DNA from: Zeus faber
Taxonomy: Eukaryota > Chordata > Actinopteri > Zeiformes > Zeidae
Assembly: GCA_960531495.1 (NCBI GenBank)
Contig: OY482852.1
Span: forward strand, 34,570,117-34,634,116
DNA length: 64,000 bases
Reading direction: 5' to 3'
Shown here one piece after another: positions 46,401-61,400 of this stretch. The translations under genes and the position numbers were made by a program. Position 1 is the first letter of the stretch; each line of letters starts with the position of its first letter. The notes below the pieces were generated by a model. That model searched no databases and was not told the origin of the DNA. It was given only the letters and a program-made list of their open reading frames with translations.

Positions 46401-49400
46401 CTTTCTTTCTTTTTTCAATCTTTCTTTCATTCTTTCTTTAAATCTTTCTTTCTTTCAATCTTTCTTTCAATCTTTCAATCTTTCAATCTTTCTTTAATTC
46501 TTTTATTCATTCTTTCTTTCAGTCTTTCAATCTTTCTTTAAATCTTTCTTTCAATCTTTCTTTCAATCTTTCTTACTTTCATTCTCTCTTTCTTTCAATA
46601 TTTCTTTCAGTCTTTCAATCTTTCTTTCATTCTTTCTTTCAATCTTTCAATCTTTCTTTCAATATTTCTTTCAATCTTTCTTTTTTTCAATCATTTTTTA
46701 AATCTTTCTTTCATTCTTTCTTTCAATCTTTCAATCTTTCTTTCAATCTTTCTTTTTTCAATCTTTCTTTCATTCTTTCTATAAATCTTTCTTTCTTTCA
46801 ATCTTTCTTTCAATCTTTCTTTCCATCTTTCTTTCAATCTTTCTTTCATTCTTTCTTTCAATCTTTCTTTTTTCAATATTTTTTTCAATCTGTCAATTTT
46901 TATTTCATTCATTCATTCTTTCTTTCAATCGTTCTTTCATTCTTTCTTTCAATCTTTCAATCTTTCTTTAAATATTTCAATCTTTCTTTCAATCTTTCAA
47001 TCTTTCTTTCAGTATTTCTTTCAATCTTTCTTACTTTCAATCTTTCTTTCTTTCAATCTTTCTTTCCATCTTTCTTTCATTCTTTCCTTCAGTCTTTCAA
47101 TATTTCTTTCAATCTTTCTTTCAATTTTTTGTTTTTTTCAATCTTTTTTTCAATCTTTCTTTCATTCTTTCTTTCAATCTTTCTTTCATTCTTTCTTTCA
47201 ATCTTTCAATCTTTCTTTCTTTTTTCAATCATTCTTTCATTCTTTCTATAAATCTTTCTTTCTTTCAATCTTTCTATCAATCTTTCAATCTTTCAATCTT
47301 TCTTTCATTCTTTCTTTCAATCTTTCAATCTTTCTTTCAATATTTCTTTCAATCTTTCTTTCTTTCAATCTTTCAATCTTTCTTTCATTCTTTCTTTCAA
47401 TCTTTCAATCTTTCTTTCAATATTTCTTTCAATCTTTCTTTCTTTCAATCTTTCTTTCCATCTTTCTTTCAATCTTTCTTTCATTCTTTCCTTCAGTCTT
47501 TCAATCTTTCAATCTTTCTTTCAATATTTCTTTCAATCTTTCTTACTTTCAATCTTTCTTTCTTTCAATCTTTCTTTCCATCTTTCTTTCATTCTTTCCT
47601 TCAGTCTTTCAATATTTCTTTCAATCTTTCTTTCAATTTTTCTTTTTTTTAATCTTTTTTTCAATCTTTCTTTCATTCTTTCTTTCAATCTTTCAATCTT
47701 TCTTTCAATCTTTCTTTCTTTTATCAATCTTTCTTTCATTCTTTCTATAAATCTTTCTTTCTTTCAATCTTTCTTTCAATCTTTCAATCTTTCAATCTTT
47801 CTTTAATTCTTTTATTCATTCTTTCTTTCAGTCTTTCAATCTTTCTTTAAATCTTTCTTTCAATCTTTCTTTCAATCTTTCTTACTTTCATTCTCTCTTT
47901 CTTTCAATATTTCTTTCAGTCTTTCAATCGTTCTTTCATTCTTTCTTTCAATCTTTCAATCTTTCTTTAAATATTTCAATCTTTCAATCTTTCTTTCAAT
48001 CTTTCAATCTTTCTTTCAATATTTCTTTCAATCTTTCTTACTTTCAATCTTTCTTTCTTTCAATCTTTCTTTCCATCTTTCTTTCATTCTTTCCTTCAGT
48101 CTTTCAATATTTCTTTCAATCTTTCTTTCAATTTTTCTTTTTTTCAATCTTTTTTTCAATCTTTCTTTCATTCTTTCTTTCAATCTTTCAATCTTTCTTT
48201 CAATCTTTCTTTCTTTTTTCAATCTTTCTTTCATTCTTTCTATAAATCTTTCTTTCTTTCAATCTTTCTTTCAATCTTTCAATCTTTCAATCTTTCTTTA
48301 ATTCTTTTATTCATTCTTTCTTTCAGTCTTTGAATCTTTCTTTAAATCTTTCTTTCAATCTTTCTTTCAATCTTTCTTACTTTCATTCTCTCTTTCTTTC
48401 AATATTTCTTTCAATCTTTCTTTCAATCTTTCTTTCAATCTTTCTTTCATTCTTTATTTCAATCTTTGTTTCATTCTTTCTTTCAATCTTTCTTTCTTTC
48501 AATCTTTCTTTCAATCTTTCTTTCAATCTTTCTTTCAATCGTTCTTTCTTTCTTTTAGTCTTTCTTTCAATCTTTCAATTTTTCAATCTTTCTTTCATTC
48601 TTTCTTTTAATCTTTCAATCTTTCTTTCATTGTTTCTTTCAATCTTTCTGTCTTTCAATATTTCTTTCAATCTTTCAATCTTTCTTTCTTTTTTCAATCT
48701 TTCTTTCAATCTTTCTTTTATTCTTTCTTTAAATCTTTCTTTTTTTTCAATCTTTCTTGCAATCTTTCTTTCAGTCTTTCAATATTTCTTTCAAACTTTC
48801 AATCTTTCTTTCAATCTTTCAATCTTTCAATCTTTCTTTCAATTTTTCTTTCAATCTTTCAGTCTTTCCTTCATTCTTATTTTCAATCTTTCAATCTTTC
48901 AATCTTTCAATCTTTCTTTCATTCTTTCTTTCAATCTTTCAATCTTTCTTTCAATATTTCTTTCAATCTTTCTTACTTTCAGTCTTTCTTTCTTTCAATC
49001 TTTCTTTCCATCTTTCTTTCATTCTTTCCTTCAGTCTTTCAATATTTCTTTCAATCTTTCTTTCAATTTTTCTTTTTTTCAATCCTTTTTTCGATCTTTC
49101 TTTCGTTCTTTCTTTCAATCTTTCAATCTTTCTTTCAATCTTTCAATCTTTCTTTCAATATTTCTTTCAATCTTTCTTACTTTCAGTCTTTCTTTCTTTC
49201 AATCTTTCTTTCCATCTTTCTTTCATTCTTTCCTTCAGTCTTTCAATATTTCTTTCAATCTTTCTTTCAATTTTTCTTTTTTTCAATCCTTTTTTCAATC
49301 TTTCTTTCGTTCTTTCTTTCAATCTTTCAATCTTTCTTTCAATCTTTCTTTCTTTTTTCAATCTTTCTTTCATTCTTTCTATAAATCTTTCTTTCTTTCA

Positions 49401-52400
49401 ATCTTTCTTTCAATCTTTCAATCTTTCAATCTTTCTTTAATTCTTTTATTCATTCTTTCTTTCAGTCTTTCAATCTTTCTTTAAATCTTTCTTTCAATCT
49501 TTCTTTCAATCTATCAATCTTTCAATTTTTCTTTCATTCTTTCTTTCAATCCTTATTACTTTCAATCTTTCTTTCAATCTTTCTTACTTTCATTCTCTCT
49601 TTCTTTCAATATTTCTTTCAATCTTTCAATCTTTCTTTCATTCTTTCATTCTTTCTTTCAATCGTTCTTTCATTCTTTCTTTCAATCTTTCAGTCTTTCT
49701 TTCAGTCTTTCAACCTTTCTTAAAATCTTTCTTTCAATCTATCTTTCAAGCTTTCAATCTTTCTTTCAATCTTTCTTTCAATCATTCAATCTTTCAATCT
49801 TTCTTTCTTTCAATCATTATTTCTATCTTTCTTTCAATCTTTCTTTCAATCTTTTTTTCATTCTTTATTTCAATCTTCGTTTCATTCTTTCTTTCAATCT
49901 TTCTTTCAATAGTTCTTTCTTTCTTTTAGTCTTTCTTTCAATCTTTCAATTTTTCAATCTTTCTTTCATTCTTTCTTTTAATCTTTCAATCTTTCTTTCA
50001 TTGTTTCTTTCAATCTTTCTGTCTTTCAATATTTCTTTCAATCTTTCTTTCTTTTTTCAATCTTTCTTTCAATCTTTCTTTTATTCTATCTTTAAATATT
50101 TCTTTTTTTTCAATCTTTCTTGCAATCTTTCTTACTTTCAGTCTTTCTTTCTTTCAATCTTTCTTTCCATCTTTCTTTCACTCTTTCCTTCAGTCTTTCA
50201 ATATTTCTTTCAATCTTTCTTTCATTTTTTCTTTTTTTCAATCCATTTTTCAATCTTTCTTTCGTTCTTTCTTTCAATCTTTCAATCTTTCTTTCAATCT
50301 TTCTTTCTTTTTTCAATCTTTCTTTCATTCTTTCTATAAATCTTTCTTTCTTTCAATCTTTCTTTCAATCTTTCAATCTTTCAATCTTTCTTTAATTCTT
50401 TTATTCATTCTTTCTTTCAGTCTTTCAATCTTTCTTTAAATCTTTCTTTCAATCTTTCTTTCAATCTATCAATCTTTCAATTTTTCTTTCATTCTTTCTT
50501 TCAGTCCTTATTACTTTCAATCTTTCTTTCAATCTTTCTTACTTTCATTCTCTCTTTCTTTCAATATTTCTTTCAATCTTTCAATCTTTCTTTCATTCTT
50601 TCATTCTTTCTTTCAATCGTTCTTTCATTCTTTCTTTCAATCTTTCAGTCTTTCTTTCAGTCTTTCAACCTTTCTTAAAATCTTTCTTTCAATCTATCTT
50701 TCAAGCTTTCAATCTTTCTTTCAATCTTTCTTTCAATCATTCAATCTTTCAATCTTTCTTTCTTTCAATCTTTATTTCTATCTTTCTTTCAATCTTTCTT
50801 TCAATCTTTCTTTCATTCTTTATTTCAATCTTCGTTTCATTCTTTCTTTCAATCTTTCTTTCAATAGTTCTTTCTTTTAATCTTTCAATCTTTCTTTCAT
50901 TGTTTCTTTCAATCTTTCTGTCTTTCAATATTTCTTTCAATCTTTCAATCTTTCTTTCTATTTTCAATCTTTCTTTCAATCTTTCTTTTATTCTGTCTTT
51001 AAATCTTTCTTTTTTTTCAATCTTTCTTGCAATCTTTCTTTCAGTCTTTCAATCTTTCTTTCAAACTTTCAATCTTTCTTTCAATCTTTCAATCTTTCAA
51101 TCTTTCTTTCAATTTTTCTTTCAATCTTTCAGTCTTTCGTTCATTCTTTCTTTCAATCTTTCAATCTATCAGTCTTTCAATCTTTCTTTCATTCTTTCTT
51201 TCAATCTTTCAATCTTTCTTTCAATATTTCTTTCAATCTTTCTTTCTTTCAATCTTTCAATCTTTCTTTCATTCTTTCTTTCAATCTTTCAATCTTTCTT
51301 TCAATATTTCTTTCAATCTTTCATTCTTTCAATCTTTCTTTCCATCTTTCTTTCAATCTTTCTTTCATTCTTTCCTTCAGTCTTTCAATCTTTCTTTCAA
51401 TCTTTCTTTTTTTCAATCATTTTTTAAATCTTTCTTTCATTCTTTCTTTCAATCTTTCAATCTTTCTTTCAATCTTTCTTTTTTCAATCTTTCTTTCATT
51501 CTTTCTATAAATCTTTCTTTCTTTCAATCTTTCTTTCCATCTTTCTTTCAATCTTTCTTTCATTCTTTCTTTCAATCTTTCTTTTTTCAATATATCTTTC
51601 AATCTGTCAATTTTTCTTTCATTCTTTCATTCTTTCTTTCAATCGTTCTTTCATTCTTTCTTTCAATCTTTCAATCTTTCTTTAAATATTTCAATCTTTC
51701 AATCTTTCTTTCAATCTTTCAATCTTTCTTTCAATATTTCTTTCAATCTTTCTTTCCATCTTTCTTTCATTCTTTCCTTCAGTCTTTCAATATTTCTTTC
51801 AATCTTTCTTTCAATTTTTCTTTTTTTCAATCTTTTTTTCAATCTTTCTTTCATTCTTTCTTTCAATCTTTCAATCTTTCTTTCAATCTTTCTTTCTTTT
51901 TTCAATCTTTCTTTCATTCTTTCTATAAATCTTTCTTTCTTTCAATCTTTCTTTCAATCTTTCAATCTTTCAATCTTTCTTTAATTCTTTTATTCATTCT
52001 TTCTTTCAGTCTTTCAATCTTTCTTTAAATCTTTCTTTCAATCTTTCTTTCAATCTTTCTTACTTTCATTCTCTCTTTCTTTCAATATTTCTTTCAGTCT
52101 TTCAATCGTTCTTTCATTCTTTCTTTCAATCTTTCAATCTTTCTTTAAATATTTCAATCTTTCAATCTTTCTTTCAATCTTTCAATCTTTCTTTCAATAT
52201 TTCTTTCAATCTTTCTTACTTTCAATCTTTCTTTCTTTCAATCTTTCTTTCCATCTTTCTTTCATTCTTTCCTTCAGTCTTTCAATATTTCTTTCAATCT
52301 TTCTTTCAATTTTTCTTTTTTTCAATCTTTTTTTCAATCTTTCTTTCATTCTTTCTTTCAATCTTTCAATCTTTCTTTCAATCTTTCTTTCTTTTTTCAA

Positions 52401-55400
52401 TCTTTCTTTCATTCTTTCTATAAATCTTTCTTTCTTTCAATCTTTCTTTCAATCTTTCAATCTTTCAATCTTTCTTTAATTCTTTTATTCATTCTTTCTT
52501 TCAGTCTTTCAATCTTTCTTTAAATCTTTCTTTCAATCTTTCTTTCAATATTTCTTTCAATCTTTCTTTCAATCTTTCTTTCAATCTTTCTTTCATTCTT
52601 TATTTCAATCTTTGTTTCATTCTTTCTTTCAATCTTTCTTTCTTTCAATCTTTCTTTCAATCTTTCTTTCAATCTTTCTTTCAATCGTTCTTTCTTTCTT
52701 TTAGTCTTTCTTTCAATCTTTCAATTTTTCAATCTTTCTTTCATTCTTTCTTTTAATCTTTCAATCTTTCTTTCATTGTTTCTTTCAATCTTTCTGTCTT
52801 TCAATATTTCTTTCAATCTTTCAATCTTTCTTTCTTTTTTCAATCTTTCTTTCAATCTTTCTTTTATTCTTTCTTTAAATCTTTCTTTTTTTTCAATCTT
52901 TCTTGCAATCTTTCTTTCAGTCTTTCAATATTTCTTTCAAACTTTCAATCTTTCTGTCAATCTTTCAATCTTTCAATCTTTCTTTCAATTTTTCTTTCAA
53001 TCTTTCAGTCTTTCCTTCATTCTTATTTTCAATCTTTCAATCTTTCAATCTTTCAATCTTTCTTTCATTCTTTCTTTCAATCTTTCAATCTTTCTTTCAA
53101 TATTTCTTTCAATCTTTCTTACTTTCAGTCTTTCTTTCTTTCAATCTTTCTTTCCATCTTTCTTTCATTCTTTCCTTCAGTCTTTCAATATTTCTTTCAA
53201 TCTTTCTTTCAATTTTTCTTTTTTTCAATCCTTTTTTCGATCTTTCTTTCGTTCTTTCTTTCAATCTTTCAATCTTTCTTTCAATCTTTCAATCTTTCTT
53301 TCAATATTTCTTTCAATCTTTCTTACTTTCAGTCTTTCTTTCTTTCAATCTTTCTTTCCATCTTTCTTTCATTCTTTCCTTCAGTCTTTCAATATTTCTT
53401 TCAATCTTTCTTTCAATTTTTCTTTTTTTCAATCCTTTTTTCAATCTTTCTTTCGTTCTTTCTTTCAATCTTTCAATCTTTCTTTCAATCTTTCTTTCTT
53501 TTTTCAATCTTTCTTTCATTCTTTCTATAAATCTTTCTTTCTTTCAATCTTTCTTTCAATCTTTCAATCTTTCAATCTTTCTTTAATTCTTTTATTCATT
53601 CTTTCTTTCAGTCTTTCAATCTTTCTTTAAATCTTTCTTTCAATCTTTCTTTCAATCTATCAATCTTTCAATTTTTCTTTCATTCTTTCTTTCAATCCTT
53701 ATTACTTTCAATCTTTCTTTCAATCTTTCTTACTTTCATTCTCTCTTTCTTTCAATATTTCTTTCAATCTTTCAATCTTTCTTTCATTCTTTCATTCTTT
53801 CTTTCAATCGTTCTTTCATTCTTTCTTTCAATCTTTCAGTCTTTCTTTCAGTCTTTCAACCTTTCTTAAAATCTTTCTTTCAATCTATCTTTCAAGCTTT
53901 CAATCTTTCTTTCAATCTTTCTTTCAATCATTCAATCTTTCAATCTTTCTTTCTTTCAATCTTTATTTCTATCTTTCTTTCAATCTTTCTTTCAATCTTT
54001 TTTTCATTCTTTATTTCAATCTTCGTTTCATTCTTTCTTTCAATCTTTCTTTCAATAGTTCTTTCTTTCTTTTAGTCTTTCTTTCAATCTTTCAATTTTT
54101 CAATCTTTCTTTCATTCTTTCTTTTAATCTTTCAATCTTTCTTTCATTGTTTCTTTCAATCTTTCTGTCTTTCAATATTTCTTTCAATCTTTCAATCTTT
54201 CTTTCTTTTTTCAATCTTTCTTTCAATCTTTCTTTTATTCTATCTTTAAATATTTCTTTTTTTTCAATCTTTCTTGCAATCTTTCTTACTTTCAGTCTTT
54301 CTTTCTTTCAATCTTTCTTTCCATCTTTCTTTCACTCTTTCCTTCAGTCTTTCAATATTTCTTTCAATCTTTCTTTCATTTTTTCTTTTTTTCAATCCAT
54401 TTTTCAATCTTTCTTTCGTTCTTTCTTTCAATCTTTCAATCTTTCTTTCAATCTTTCTTTCTTTTTTCAATCTTTCTTTCATTCTTTCTATAAATCTTTC
54501 TTTCTTTCAATCTTTCTTTCAATCTTTCAATCTTTCAATCTTTCTTTAATTCTTTTATTCATTCTTTCTTTCAGTCTTTCAATCTTTCTTTAAATCTTTC
54601 TTTCAATCTATCAATCTTTCAATTTTTCTTTCATTCTTTCTTTCAATCCTTATTACTTTCAATCTTTCTTTCAATCTTTCTTACTTTCATTCTCTCTTTC
54701 TTTCAATATTTCTTTCAATCTTTCAATCTTTCTTTCATTCTTTCATTCTTTCTTTCAATCGTTCTTTCATTCTTTCTTTCAATCTTTCAGTCTTTCTTTC
54801 AGTCTTTCAACCTTTCTTAAAATCTTTCTTTCAATCTATCTTTCAAGCTTTCAATCTTTCTTTCAATCTTTCTTTCAATCATTCAATCTTTCAATCTTTC
54901 TTTCTTTCAATCTTTATTTCTATCTTTCTTTCAATCTTTCTTTCAATCTTTCTTTCATTCTTTATTTCAATCTTCGTTTCATTCTTTCTTTCAATCTTTC
55001 TTTCAATAGTTCTTTCTTTTAATCTTTCAATCTTTCTTTCATTGTTTCTTTCAATCTTTCTGTCTTTCAATATTTCTTTCAATCTTTCAATCTTTCTTTC
55101 TATTTTCAATCTTTCTTTCAATCTTTCTTTTATTCTGTCTTTAAATCTTTCTTTTTTTTCAATCTTTCTTGCAATCTTTCTTTCAGTCTTTCAATCTTTC
55201 TTTCAAACTTTCAATCTTTCTTTCAATCTTTCAATCTTTCAATCTTTCTTTCAATTTTTCTTTCAATCTTTCAGTCTTTCGTTCATTCTTTCTTTCAATC
55301 TTTCAATCTTTCAGTCTTTCAATCTTTCTTTCATTCTTTCTTTCAATCTTTCAATCTTTCTTTCAATATTTCTTTCAATCTTTCTTTCTTTCAATCTTTC

Positions 55401-58400
55401 AATCTTTCTTTCATTCTTTCTTTCAATCTTTCAATCTTTCTTTCAATATTTCTTTCAATCTTTCTTTCTTTCAATCTTTCTTTCCATCTTTCTTTCAATC
55501 TTTCTTTCATTCTTTCCTTCAGTCTTTCAATCTTTCTTTCAATCTTTCTTTTTTTCAATGATTTTTTAAATCTTTCTTTCATTCTTTCTTTCAATCTTTC
55601 AATCTTTCTTTTTTCAATCTTTCTTTCATTCTTTCTATAAATCTTTCTTTCTTTCAATCTTTCTTTCCATCTTTCTTTCAATCTTTCTTTCATTCTTTCT
55701 TTCAATCTTTCTTTTTTCAATATATCTTTCAATCTGTCAATTTTTCTTTCATTCTTTCATTCTTTCTTTCAATCGTTCTTTCATTCTTTCTTTCAATCTT
55801 TCAATCTTTCTTTAAATATTTCAATCTTTCAATCTTTCTTTCAATCTTTCAATCTTTCTTTCAATACTTCTTTCAATCTTTCTTACTTTCAATCTTTCTT
55901 TCTTTCAATCTTTCTTTCCATCTTTCTTTCATTCTTTCCTTCAGTCTTTCAATATTTCTTTCAATCTTTCTTTCAATTTTTCTTTTTTTCAATCTTTTTT
56001 TCAATCTTTCTTTCATTCTTTCTTTCAATCTTTCAATCTTTCTTTCAATCTTTCTTTCTTTTTTCAATCTTTCTTTCATTCTTTCTATAAATCTTTCTTT
56101 CTTTCAATCTTTCAATCTTTCAATCTTTCTTTAATTCTTTTATTCATTCTTTCTTTCAGTCTTTCAATCTTTCTTTAAATCTTTCTTTCAATCTTTCTTT
56201 CAATCTTTCTTACTTTCATTCTCTCTTTCTTTCAATATTTCTTTCAGTCTTTCGATCGTTCTTTCATTCTTTCTTTCAATCTTTCAATCTTTCTTTAAAT
56301 ATTTCAATCTTTCAATCTTTCTTTCAATCTTTCAATCTTTCTTTCAATATTTCTTTCAATCTTTCTTACTTTCAATCTTTCTTTCTTTCAATCTTTCTTT
56401 CCATCTTTCTTTCATTCTTTCCTTCAGTCTTTCAATATTTCTTTCAATCTTTCTTTCAATTTTTCTTTTTTTCAATCTTTTTTTCAATCTTTCTTTCATT
56501 CTTTCTTTCAATCTTTCAATCTTTCTTTCAATCTTTCTTTCTTTTTTCAATCTTTCTTTCATTCTTTCTATAAATCTTTCTTTCTTTCAATCTTTCTTTC
56601 AATCTTTCAATCTTTCAATCTTTCTTTAATTCTTTTATTCATTCTTTCTTTCAGTCTTTCAATCTTTCTTTAAATCTTTCTTTCAATCTTTCTTTCAATC
56701 TTTCTTACTTTCATTCTCTCTTTCTTTCAATATTTCTTTCAATCTTTCTTTCAATCTTTCTTTCAATCTTTCTTTCATTCTTTATTTCAATCTTTGTTTC
56801 ATTCTTTCTTTCAATCTTTCTTTCTTTCAATCTTTCTTTCAATCTTTCTTTCAATCTTTCTTTCAATCGTTCTTTCTTTCTTTTAGTCTTTCTTTCAATC
56901 TTTCAATTTTTCAATCTTTCTTTCATTCTTTCTTTTAATCTTTCAATCTTTCTTTCATTGTTTCTTTCAATCTTTCTGTCTTTCAATATTTCTTTCAATC
57001 TTTCAATCTTTCTTTCTTTTTTCAATCTTTCTTTCAATCTTTCTTTTATTCTTTCTTTAAATCTTTCTTTTTTTTCAATCTTTCTTGCAATCTTTCTTTC
57101 AGTCTTTCAATATTTCTTTCAAACTTTCAATCTTTCTTTCAATCTTTCAATCTTTCAATCTTTCTTTCAATTTTTCTTTCAATCTTTCAGTCTTTCCTTC
57201 ATTCTTATTTTCAATCTTTCAATCTTTCAATCTTTCAATCTTTCTTTCATTCTTTCTTTCAATCTTTCAATCTTTCTTTCAATATTTCTTTCAATCTTTC
57301 TTACTTTCAGTCTTTCTTTCTTTCAATCTTTCTTTCCATCTTTCTTTCATTCTTTCCTTCAGTCTTTCAATATTTCTTTCAATCTTTCTTTCAATTTTTC
57401 TTTTTTTCAATCCTTTTTTCGATCTTTCTTTCGTTCTTTCTTTCAATCTTTCAATCTTTCTTTCAATCTTTCAATCTTTCTTTCAATATTTCTTTCAATC
57501 TTTCTTACTTTCAGTCTTTCTTTCTTTCAATCTTTCTTTCCATCTTTCTTTCATTCTTTCCTTCAGTCTTTCAATATTTCTTTCAATCTTTCTTTCAATT
57601 TTTCTTTTTTTCAATCCTTTTTTCAATCTTTCTTTCGTTCTTTCTTTCAATCTTTCAATCTTTCTTTCAATCTTTCTTTCTTTTTTCAATCTTTCTTTCA
57701 TTCTTTCTATAAATCTTTCTTTCTTTCAATCTTTCTTTCAATCTTTCAATCTTTCAATCTTTCTTTAATTCTTTTATTCATTCTTTCTTTCAGTCTTTCA
57801 ATCTTTCTTTAAATCTTTCTTTCAATCTTTCTTTCAATCTATCAATCTTTCAATTTTTCTTTCATTCTTTCTTTCAATCCTTATTACTTTCAATCTTTCT
57901 TTCAATCTTTCTTACTTTCATTCTCTCTTTCTTTCAATATTTCTTTCAATCTTTCAATCTTTCTTTCATTCTTTCATTCTTTCTTTCAATCGTTCTTTCA
58001 TTCTTTCTTTCAATCTTTCAATCTTTCTTTAAATATTTCAATCTTTCAATCTTTCTTTCAATCTTTCTTTCTTTCAATCTTTCTTTCCATCTTTCTTTCA
58101 TTCTTTCCTTCAGTCTTTCAATATTTCTTTCAATCTTTCTTTCAATTTTTCTTTTTTCAATCTTTTTTTCAATCTTTTTTTCATTCTTTCTTTCAATCTT
58201 TCAATCTTTCTTTCAATCTTTCTTTCTTTTTTCAATCTTTCTTTCATTCTTTCTATAAATCTTTCTTTCTTTCAATCTTTCTTTCAATCTTTCAATCTTT
58301 CAATCTTTCTTTAATTCTTTTATTCATTCTTTCTTTCAGTCTTTCAATATTTCTTTAAATCTTTCTTTCAATCTTTCTTTCAATCTTTCTTTCTTTCAAT

Positions 58401-61400
58401 CTTTCTTTCCATCTTTCTTTCAATCTTTCTTTCATTCTTTCCTTCAGTCTTTCAATCTTTCTTTCAATCTTTCTTTTTTTCAATCATTTTTTAAATCTTT
58501 CTTTCATTCTTTCTTTCAATCTTTCAATCTTTCTTTCAATCTTTCTTTTTTCAATCTTTCTTTCATTCTTTCTATAAATCTTTCTTTCTTTCAATCTTTC
58601 TTTCCATCTTTCTTTCAATCTTTCTTTCATTCTTTCTGTCTTTCAATATTTCTTTCAATCTTTCAATCTTTCTTTCTTTTTTCAATCTTTCTTTCAATCT
58701 TTCTTTTATTCTATCTTTAAATCTTTCTTTTTTTTCAATCTTTCTTGCAATCTTTCTTTCAGTCTTTCAATCTTTCTTTCAAACTTTCAATCTTTCTTTC
58801 AATCTTTCAATCTTTCAATCTTTCTTTCAATTTTTCTTTCAATCTTTCAGTCTTTCGTTCATTCTTTCTTTCAATCTTTCAATCTTTCAGTCTTTCAATC
58901 TTTCTTTCATTCTTTCTTTCAATCTTTCAATCTTTCTTTCAATATTTCTTTCAATCTTTCTTTCTTTCAATCTTTCAATCTTTCTTTCATTCTTTCTTTC
59001 AATCTTTTAATCTTTCTTTCAATATTTCTTTTTTTCAATCATTTTTTAAATCTTTCTTTCATTCTTTTTTTCAATCTTTCAATCTTTCTTTCAATCTTTC
59101 TTTTTTCAATCTTTCTTTCATTCTTTCTATAAATCTTTCTTTCTTTCAATATTTCTTTTTTTCTTTCCATCTTTCTTTCAATCTTTCTTTCATTCTTTCT
59201 TTCAATTATTCTTTTTTCAATATTTCTTTCAATCTGTCAATTTTTCTTTCATTCTTTCATTCTTTCTTTCAATATTTCTTTCAATCTTTCTTACTTTCAA
59301 TCTTTCTTTCTTTCAATCTTTCTCTCCATCTTTCTTTCATTCTTTCCTTCAGTCTTTCAATATTTCTTTCAATCTTTCTTTCAATTTTTCTTTTTTTCAA
59401 TCTTTTTTTCAATCTTTCTTTCATTCTTTCTTTCAATCTTTCAATCTTTCTTTCAATCTTTCTTTCTTTTTTCAATCTTTCTTTCATTCTTTCTTTAAAT
59501 CTTTCTTTCTTTCAATCTTTCTTTCAATCTTTCAATCTTTCAATCTTTCTTTAATTCTTTTATTCATTCTTTCTTTCAGTCTTTCAATCTTTCTTTAAAT
59601 CTTTCTTTCAATCTTTCTTTCAATCTTTCTTACTTTCATTCTCTCTTTCTTTCAATATTTCTTTCAGTCTTTCAATCTTTCTTTCATTCTTTCTTTCAAT
59701 CTTTCAATCTTTCTTTCAATATTTCTTTCAATCTTTCTTTTTTTCAATCATTTTTTAAATCTTTCTTTCATTCTTTCTTTCAATCTTTCAATCTTTCTTT
59801 CAATCTTTCTTTTTTCAATCTTTCTTTCATTCTTTCTATAAATCTTTCTTTCTTTCAATCTTTCTTTCCATCTTTCTTTCAATCTTTCTTTCATTCTTTC
59901 TTTCAATCTTTCTTTTTTCAATATTTTTTTCAATCTGTCAATTTTTCTTTCATTCTTTCATTCTTTCTTTCAAACTTTCAATCTTTCTTTAAATATTTCA
60001 ATCTTTCTTTCAATCTTTCAATCTTTCTTTCAGTATTTCTTTCAATCTTTCTTACTTTCAATCTTTCTTTCTTTCAATCTTTCTTTCCATCTTTCTTTCA
60101 TTCTTTCCTTCAGTCTTTCAATATTTCTTTCAATCTTTCTTTCAATTTTTTGTTTTTTTCAATCTTTTTTTCAATCTTTCTTTCATTCTTTCTTTCAATC
60201 TTTCAATCTTTCTTTCTTTTTTCAATCTTTCTTTCATTCTTTCTATAAATCTTTCTTTCTTTCAATCTTTCTATCAATCTTTCAATCTTTCAATCTTTCT
60301 TTCATTCTTTCTTTCAATCTTTCAATCTTTCTTTCAATATTTCTTTCAATCTTTCTTTCTTTCAATCTTTCAATCTTTCTTTCATTCTTTCTTTCAATCT
60401 TTCAATCTTTCTTTCAATATTTCTTTCAATCTTCCTTTCTTTCAATCTTTCTTTCCATCTTTCTTTCAATCTTTCTTTCATTCTTTCCTTCAGTCTTTCA
60501 ATCTTTCAATCTTTCTTTCAATATTTCTTTCAATCTTTCTTACTTTCAATCTTTCTTTCTTTCAATCTTTCTTTCCATCTTTCTTTCATTCTTTCCTTCA
60601 GTCTTTCAATATTTCTTTCAATCTTTCTTTCAATTTTTCTTTTTTTTAATCTTTTTTTCAATCTTTCTTTCATTCTTTCTTTCAATCTTTCAATCTTTCT
60701 TTCAATCTTTCTTTCTTTTTTCAATCTTTCTTTCATTCTTTCTATAAATCTTTCTTTCTTTCAATCTTTCTTTCAATCTTTCAATCTTTCAATCTTTCTT
60801 TAATTCTTTTATTCATTCTTTCTTTCAGTCTTTCAATCTTTCTTTAAATCTTTCTTTCAATCTTTCTTTCAATCTTTCTTACTTTCATTCTCTCTTTCTT
60901 TCAATATTTCTTTCAGTCTTTCAATCGTTCTTTCATTCTTTCTTTCAATCTTTCAATCTTTCTTTAAATATTTCAATCTTTCAATCTTTCTTTCAATCTT
61001 TCAATCTTTCTTTCAATATTTCTTTCAATCTTTCTTACTTTCAATCTTTCTTTCTTTCAATCTTTCTTTCCATCTTTCTTTCATTCTTTCCTTCAGTCTT
61101 TCAATATTTCTTTCAATCTTTCTTTCAATTTTTCTTTTTTTCAATCTTTTTTTCAATCTTTCTTTCATTCTTTCTTTCAATCTTTCAATCTTTCTTTCAA
61201 TCTTTCTTTCTTTTTTCAATCTTTCTTTCATTCTTTCTATAAATCTTTCTTTCTTTCAATCTTTCTTTCAATCTTTCAATCTTTCAATCTTTCTTTAATT
61301 CTTTTATTCATTCTTTCTTTCAGTCTTTCAATCTTTCTTTAAATCTTTCTTTCAATCTTTCTTTCAATCTTTCTTACTTTCATTCTCTCTTTCTTTCAAT